Positions 59,549 to 64,000 of a stretch of DNA of 64,000 nucleotides are shown here, piece by piece. The stretch spans positions 2,855,001 through 2,919,000 of the forward strand of contig NZ_CP017241.1 of assembly GCF_001908375.1 (NCBI RefSeq), given 5' to 3'. Under the pieces are notes generated by a model. The model did not search any database and was not told the origin of the DNA. It worked only from the letters and a program-made list of their open reading frames with translations. Numbering within the stretch: position 1 is the first letter of the stretch; every line of letters starts with the position of its first letter. This DNA comes from Rhizobium etli 8C-3 (GTDB taxonomy: Bacteria > Pseudomonadota > Alphaproteobacteria > Rhizobiales > Rhizobiaceae). A program made the position numbers and the translations under genes.

Positions 59549-60634
59549 ATGACCAGCGGGGTTCCTGAAATGGCAACCTCTTTCCAGCTGAACAAGAAGG
59601 ATCGAAGGAAAGGCGGCCTGGTGAATACGACAGAACCATTAACCGGCAAGCCCTTCGCGCTGGAGGGCAAGTCCGCGATGATGGAGCGGGCGCTGAGTAG
59701 CGCTGGAATTTCTATTCTCTTCCAGGATTCGACGCTGACACTTTCCTACGCCGAAAATCTTCCCCGCCATTTCGCCGAATTGTTTTTCGCCGGCGGCAGC
59801 GACAGCGACCTCTTCGGCAAGGCGCATGGCGATTATCTGAGGACCCTGAAGTTCAAGGTGCTCGAAACCGGGGCGGCGACCAATGCAGAGATCGATATGG
59901 ACGTGGATGGCGAGGTCCGGACCTACGAACTCAAAGTACAGCGCATCAACAACGGCGGCTCCCTCGGCATTCTTTCGGTCATTTCCGAAGTCACCGAGAT
60001 GCGGCACCGTGAAAAGGTGCTGAAATCGCTTCTGCGCGAACTGTCGCACCGCTCCAAGAACCTGCTGGCGATCATTCAGGGCATCGCGACGCAGACGGCC
60101 CGCAATACGCTGTCGCTCGACAGCTTCCTTGCAAAGTTCCGCGGCCGCCTTCAATCGCTTTCCAACTCGCAGGATCTCATTACGGATTCGAGCTGGCGCG
60201 GCGCCTATCTCTTCGACCTTGCGCAAAAGCAGTTCGCACCCTATTGGCCGGAAACGGCAGGCTCAATGCCGATCTTCGGCATCAACGCGCATATGACCCC
60301 GAATGCCGCCGTACATCTCGGATTGGCGCTTCATGAGCTCATCGTCAATTCGGCCTCCTATGGAGCAATTGCCGGCGGCGGCTCCTCGATCACGCTGAAC
60401 TGCAAGGAAGCCAGGCACAACGACAAGAAAGCGATCGAGATCGCCTGGGTGGAAATCCTTCCGAACCGGACAGAGGTTCACGAGTTCAGCGAAAACAGCT
60501 TCGGCAAGACCGTGCTGGAACGCGTCGTTCCCTCCTCTATGAACGGCAAGGCGGAACTCCGGCTCGTCCCTGGCCGTATAGAATATTACCTGCAGATCCC
60601 CGAGACGGAATTTGAAATCCTAAAGCGTCCCTGA
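59549..60634 (+). CDS. HWE-family sensor histidine kinase of the stress response
   Basis: 361 residues, no membrane helix. PAS-like domain (about 40-160), then HWE kinase core: phospho-accepting His in LLRELSHRSKNLLAIIQGIATQTAR (about 175), N-box HLGLALHELIVNSASYGAIA (about 260). The ATPase domain is short (ends FGKTVLERVVPSSMNGKAELRL). Adjacent to phyR and from an EcfG promoter, so it probably feeds or tunes PhyR phosphorylation. Start is ATG 59549 or 59570, both after the promoter; the frame before 59549 precedes the promoter's transcription start. Confidence 0.88.
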   Translation: MTSGVPEMATSFQLNKKDRRKGGLVNTTEPLTGKPFALEGKSAMMERALSSAGISILFQDSTLTLSYAENLPRHFAELFFAGGSDSDLFGKAHGDYLRTLKFKVLETGAATNAEIDMDVDGEVRTYELKVQRINNGGSLGILSVISEVTEMRHREKVLKSLLRELSHRSKNLLAIIQGIATQTARNTLSLDSFLAKFRGRLQSLSNSQDLITDSSWRGAYLFDLAQKQFAPYWPETAGSMPIFGINAHMTPNAAVHLGLALHELIVNSASYGAIAGGGSSITLNCKEARHNDKKAIEIAWVEILPNRTEVHEFSENSFGKTVLERVVPSSMNGKAELRLVPGRIEYYLQIPETEFEILKRP

Positions 60635-60656
60635 GCTTCGCAGCGCCGGGCCTCAA

Positions 60657-60780
60657 CAAAAAACAGCCAGTGCGAGGGCGGCGCACTGGCTGTTTTCACT
60701 CATCGGGAGGGGACCGTGAGTAGTCCGGATGATGGGTTGGGGGCGCGCATGTTGGGTCGATGCGATCATCATCCGGATGC
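60657..60780 (-). ncRNA. Candidate EcfG-controlled small RNA with two C-rich loops (GsrN-like)
   Basis: Reading the minus strand from about 60780: a perfect 11-bp stem TCCGGATGATG / CATCATCCGGA (60777-60767 with 60734-60724) holds a 32-nt loop containing GCGCCCCCAACC; a second stem ACTCA/TGAGT (60721-60717 with 60702-60698) holds the loop CGGTCCCCTCCCGA; then a 15-bp terminator stem (60696-60682 with 60674-60660) followed by TTTTTT. Total about 124 nt. The EcfG box starts it just before the first stem. No ORF. The architecture (stress-sigma promoter, C-rich loops, terminator, next to the phyR locus) recalls Caulobacter GsrN; homology is not proven. Confidence 0.7.
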
Positions 60781-60786
60781 CGCATT

Positions 60787-60811
60787 AACGACCGCGTGGA
60801 CCTTTGGTTCC
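60787..60811 (-). promoter_or_regulatory. EcfG-type promoter of the candidate small RNA
   Basis: Minus strand GGAAC (60811-60807), 16-nt spacer, CGTT (60790-60787). Perfect match; the only downstream unit on this strand is the 124-nt structured segment. Confidence 0.78.
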
Positions 60812-61031
60812 GCAAGGTTCGGAAAAAAATTGAATTTTTATGAATATTTTTGGCAAGGTGCGAATGCCATCCTTCATCGAGAAGGCTCGGACGCACCCTA
60901 CGCTGCGAACTGATGTAATAAAGACAGAGACTTATGCGGATACAAAGTTCAAAATTTTACCGTTTGATAAATTTTTTATCCTGAGTTACGCTTTCCCTCA
61001 CTAGCCGTTTACCAATAATGAGGGAACTTCA

Positions 61032-62393
61032 ATGGAACGACTGGAAACTGGGATTCATTCCGGCCGGCTCTCGGGCGCCGAGTATGAAACTAACTTTTCC
61101 GATCTGCATCCGCGCCTCGACAATCATGAGGCGCTGGTCGCCGCCGACCGTTGCTATTTTTGCTATGATGCGCCGTGCATGACGGCCTGTCCCACCTCCA
61201 TCGACATCCCGCTGTTCATCCGCCAGATCGCAACCGGCAACCCGATAGGTTCGGCCAAGACGATCTTTGACCAGAACATCCTGGGTGGCATGTGCGCCCG
61301 CGTCTGTCCCACCGAAGAGCTCTGCGAACAGGCCTGCGTGCGCAACACCGCAGAGGAGAAGCCCGTCGAGATCGGCCGCCTTCAGCGTTACGCCACTGAT
61401 ATGGCCATTCAGGCTGACAGGCAGTTTTATGAACGCGCTGCCTCGACCGGCAAGAGGATCGCAATTATTGGCGCCGGACCGGCCGGCCTTGCCGCCGCTC
61501 ACCGTCTTGCGGTGAAGGGCCACGACGTCGTCATCTATGACAGCAGGTCGAAATCCGGAGGCCTGAACGAATATGGCATCGCCACCTACAAAACAGTCGA
61601 CGGCTTTGCCCAGAAGGAAGTGGATTACGTGCTGTCGGTCGGCGGTATCGAAGTCCGCCACGGCCAGCAGCTTGGCCATGATTTCTCGCTTGCCGATCTG
61701 CAGTCCCAGTACGACGCCGTCTTCCTCGGCATCGGCCTTGCCGGTGTCAATGCCTTGCGCGTCGATGGTGAGAACCTGCCGGGTGTCGAAGACGCGGTCG
61801 ATTTCATCGCCGGTCTGCGTCAAGCGGCGAACAAGGCCGATGTTGCCATCGGCCGCCGTGTCGTCGTTCTCGGCGGCGGGATGACCGCTATCGATGCGGC
61901 CGTTCAGGCAAAACTGCTAGGCGCCGAAGAAGTGACGATTTGCTACCGCCGGGGCAAGGAGCATATGAACGCCTCGGAGTTCGAGCAGGACCTCGCAACG
62001 TCAAAGGGTGTCATCATCCGCCACTGGCTGGCGCCGAAGTCCATCCTGTCGCAGGACGGCAAGGTCGCCGCGATCGAGGTGGAATATACCAGGCTCGTCG
62101 ACGGGCGTCTCGTCACCACCGGCGAAACCGGCGTCATCGCCGCCGATCAAATCTTCAAGGCGATCGGCCAGACCTTTGAAGCATCCGGTCTTGGTTCGCT
62201 GCGCATGGAATCGGGACGGATCGCAATCGACGGCGAAGGCCGCACCTCGCTCGACGGCGTCTGGGCGGGAGGCGACTGCGTCTTCGGCGGCGATGACCTG
62301 ACCGTATCTGCCGTCGCGCATGGCCGTGATGCTGCCGAATCCATCAACCGTGTGCTTGCTGCCGGTGCGCAGCCAGCCGCCGCCGTCGCGTGA
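61032..62393 (+). CDS. preT: Dihydropyrimidine dehydrogenase subunit PreT
   Basis: 453 residues. N-terminal Fe-S cysteine-rich region (CYFCYDAPCMTACPTSIDIP, CARVCPTEELCEQACV), then FAD-binding GAGPAGLAAAHRLAVKGHDV, a second nucleotide-binding loop VVVLGGGMTAIDAAVQAKLLGAEEVTICYRRGKEHMNAS, and GDCVFGGDDLTVSAVAHGRDAAESI. It oxidises/reduces NADH and passes electrons to PreA for reduction of uracil/thymine. The next gene follows by 12 bases. Confidence 0.93.
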   Translation: MERLETGIHSGRLSGAEYETNFSDLHPRLDNHEALVAADRCYFCYDAPCMTACPTSIDIPLFIRQIATGNPIGSAKTIFDQNILGGMCARVCPTEELCEQACVRNTAEEKPVEIGRLQRYATDMAIQADRQFYERAASTGKRIAIIGAGPAGLAAAHRLAVKGHDVVIYDSRSKSGGLNEYGIATYKTVDGFAQKEVDYVLSVGGIEVRHGQQLGHDFSLADLQSQYDAVFLGIGLAGVNALRVDGENLPGVEDAVDFIAGLRQAANKADVAIGRRVVVLGGGMTAIDAAVQAKLLGAEEVTICYRRGKEHMNASEFEQDLATSKGVIIRHWLAPKSILSQDGKVAAIEVEYTRLVDGRLVTTGETGVIAADQIFKAIGQTFEASGLGSLRMESGRIAIDGEGRTSLDGVWAGGDCVFGGDDLTVSAVAHGRDAAESINRVLAAGAQPAAAVA

Positions 62394-62405
62394 GGAGAAT
62401 GAACA

Positions 62406-63719
62406 ATGGCTGATCTCCGCAACAATTTCGTCGGCATCAAGTCGCCCAACCCGTTCTGGCTCGCCTCTGCGCCGCCGACCGACAAGGCATATAACGTCGA
62501 GCGCGCCTTCAAGGCGGGCTGGGGCGGCGTCGTCTGGAAGACGCTGGGCGAAGAAGGCCCGCCCGTCGTCAACGTCAACGGCCCGCGCTACGGCGCGATC
62601 TGGGGAGCCGACCGCCGCCTGCTGGGTCTCAACAATATCGAGCTGATTACCGACCGCGACCTTTACACCAACCTGCGCGAAATGAAGCAGGTGAAGATGA
62701 ACTGGCCGGACCGCGCCCTGATCGCCTCGATCATGGTTCCTTGCGAGGAAGATGCCTGGAAGGCGATCCTGCCGCTCGTGGAGGAGACCGGCGCCGACGG
62801 CATCGAACTCAATTTCGGCTGTCCTCACGGCATGTCCGAGCGCGGCATGGGCTCCGCGGTCGGGCAGGTGCCGGAATACATCGAGATGGTCGTGCGCTGG
62901 TGCAAGCAGTATACCCGCATGCCGGTCATCACCAAGCTGACGCCGAACATCACCGACATCCGCAAGCCGGCACGTGCCGCCAGGGCCGGCGGTACGGACG
63001 CCGTCTCTCTGATCAACACGATCAACTCGATCACCGCGGTCAATCTCGACACATTTTCTCCTGAACCGTCGATCGATGGCCGCGGCAGCCATGGCGGCTA
63101 TTGCGGCCCGGCGGTGAAGCCGATTGCGCTCAACATGGTGGCCGAGATCGCCCGCGATCCGGAAACATACGGCCTGCCGATCTCCGGTATCGGCGGCGTG
63201 ACCACCTGGCGCGATGCTGCCGAGTTCCTGGCGCTCGGCGCCGGCAACGTGCAGGTCTGCACCGCGGCCATGACCTATGGCTTCAAGATCGTGCAGGAGA
63301 TGATCACCGGACTCTCCGACTGGATGGACGCCAAGGGCCACAGGTCGCTCGACGATATCACCGGCCGCGCCGTTGCAAACGTATCCGACTGGCAGTATCT
63401 GAACCTCAACTATGTCGCCAAGGCGAAGATCGACCAGGATGCCTGCATCAAATGCGGCCGTTGTCACATCGCCTGCGAGGACACCTCGCATCAGGCAATC
63501 ACGCAGTTCGTCAACGGCATGCGCCACTTCGAGGTGATGGAAGAGGAATGCGTTGGCTGCAATCTTTGCGTCAACGTCTGCCCGGTCGAAAACTGCATCA
63601 CCATGGAGGCCCTGCCCGCCGGTACGCTTGACAAGCGCACGGGCCGCCTGGTCGATCCGAATTACGCCAACTGGACGACCCACCCGAACAATCCGATGGC
63701 AAGACAGGCGGCAGAGTAA
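62406..63719 (+). CDS. preA: NAD-dependent dihydropyrimidine dehydrogenase subunit PreA
   Basis: 437 residues. FMN-binding TIM barrel (about 1-330) of the dihydroorotate-dehydrogenase-like family: KSPNPFWLASAPPTDKAYNVERAFKAGWGGVVWKT, GIELNFGCPHGMSERGMGSAVGQ, VPVITKLTPNI-like segment, GGVTTWRDAAEFLALGAGNVQVCTAAM. C-terminal ferredoxin-like domain with two 4Fe-4S motifs CIKCGRCHIAC and CVGCNLCVNVC. Partner of PreT in the first step of reductive pyrimidine catabolism. Confidence 0.95.
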   Translation: MADLRNNFVGIKSPNPFWLASAPPTDKAYNVERAFKAGWGGVVWKTLGEEGPPVVNVNGPRYGAIWGADRRLLGLNNIELITDRDLYTNLREMKQVKMNWPDRALIASIMVPCEEDAWKAILPLVEETGADGIELNFGCPHGMSERGMGSAVGQVPEYIEMVVRWCKQYTRMPVITKLTPNITDIRKPARAARAGGTDAVSLINTINSITAVNLDTFSPEPSIDGRGSHGGYCGPAVKPIALNMVAEIARDPETYGLPISGIGGVTTWRDAAEFLALGAGNVQVCTAAMTYGFKIVQEMITGLSDWMDAKGHRSLDDITGRAVANVSDWQYLNLNYVAKAKIDQDACIKCGRCHIACEDTSHQAITQFVNGMRHFEVMEEECVGCNLCVNVCPVENCITMEALPAGTLDKRTGRLVDPNYANWTTHPNNPMARQAAE

Positions 63720-63885
63720 AAGACGGCAGCGGCCCCAAGCCTGCGGCAATGCCCTCATCCGGCTGCCGCTCTTTCCTCTCAGACGGTGAAGTATGCCGTT
63801 TGGGCTCGACCTTGAGGATGATGCGCCCCTCTTCCCGCAGGTTAGGGGCATCGATTTGGCGCGATCCGCGCAACAAAAGACCGCA

Positions 63886-64000
63886 CTACACCCCGAACGA
63901 CTTCCTGTAGGCGCTCGGGCTTGTCCCAAGCCGCTTGCGGAAATGATGCCGCATCGTCGCCAGCGTGCCGAAGCCGCTGGCGACGGCGATGTCGTCAAGC
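63886..64000 (-). CDS. AraC-family transcriptional regulator, C-terminal end
   Basis: The last 37 codons before the stop at 63886-63888: LDDIAVASGFGTLATMRHHFRKRLGTSPSAYRKSFGV. This is the second helix-turn-helix of an AraC/GlxA-type regulator. The rest lies beyond the window edge. Confidence 0.85.
   Translation of the reverse strand, partial: LDDIAVASGFGTLATMRHHFRKRLGTSPSAYRKSFGV

Noticed and set aside
63720..63885. Terminator after preA
   Set aside because: GGCAGC/GCTGCC pairing with a T-rich end is present, but the arms are far apart and imperfect; too weak to call.
62001..63998. A 665-codon open frame on the minus strand across preT/preA
   Set aside because: It is the antisense shadow of high-GC coding sequence; preT and preA on the plus strand have full motifs, and the minus translation shows low-complexity Arg/Ala/Asp patterns and no family.
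1..64000. CRISPR arrays or large tandem repeats
   Set aside because: No regularly spaced short direct repeats were seen anywhere; the only long direct repeat is the IS-end pair.

Overview
The window is chromosomal-type DNA of an alphaproteobacterium, almost certainly a member of the Rhizobiaceae (Rhizobium/Ensifer/Agrobacterium group). The grounds are the PhyR-NepR-EcfG general stress locus next to a hemin-uptake hmu cluster, RirA-type iron boxes (TGA-N9-TCA), EcfG promoters (GGAAC-N16-CGTT), ExoY/ExoF-like exopolysaccharide genes, and the codon use. The genus assignment is inference.

Layout. 1-625: 3' end of a sugar ABC ATPase gene, its terminator, and tRNA-Arg(CCG). 633-4700: insertion-sequence debris beside the tRNA, then a LysR-controlled NmrA/DUF1857 gene pair. 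4714-10519: an arsenic resistance island (arsR-arsN2-arsC-acr3-arsC-arsH; an ArsK-like MFS gene plus a second arsR, divergent from a DUF6428 gene). 10914-13648: stress genes, two with clear EcfG promoters (a single-domain response regulator and an exported protein) around an MscS channel. 13665-14515: a decayed second copy of the MFS-arsR-DUF6428 module. 15087-16544: an orphan NodT-type outer-membrane factor. 17234-19093: two regulators (LuxR-type, Crp-type) separated by an AT-rich stretch with paired DnaA boxes.

19342-46779 is the most unusual region: a Wzx/Wzy exopolysaccharide locus (pyruvyl transferase, polymerase, GH16 glycanase, flippase, ExoY-like priming transferase, two GT4 enzymes, a Wzc-GT2 fusion, an ExoF/Wza-like exporter) with a PKS-NRPS assembly line embedded in it. 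The line is A-T, then KS-AT-ACP-C-A-T-T-TE with a cysteine thioesterase, followed by a two-part formyltransferase-like/GINT1-like protein and its own phosphopantetheinyl transferase. I infer that an aminoacyl-malonyl-glycyl product is made here, possibly attached to the polysaccharide or released as a tetramate-like small molecule.

46969-50173: SMR efflux with its TetR regulator, a truncated haemoglobin, and a four-gene operon with an IsdG/HmuQ-type heme monooxygenase behind an iron box. 50283-56319: tonB and the hmuPSTUV hemin uptake system behind a second iron box. 56325-60811: the general stress response core (ecfG, nepR, phyR, an HWE kinase, a DUF883 operon), with EcfG promoters at nearly every unit, including one that appears to drive a ~124-nt small RNA with two C-rich loops, resembling Caulobacter GsrN. 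61032-63719: preT/preA for reductive pyrimidine breakdown. The window ends inside an AraC-family gene.
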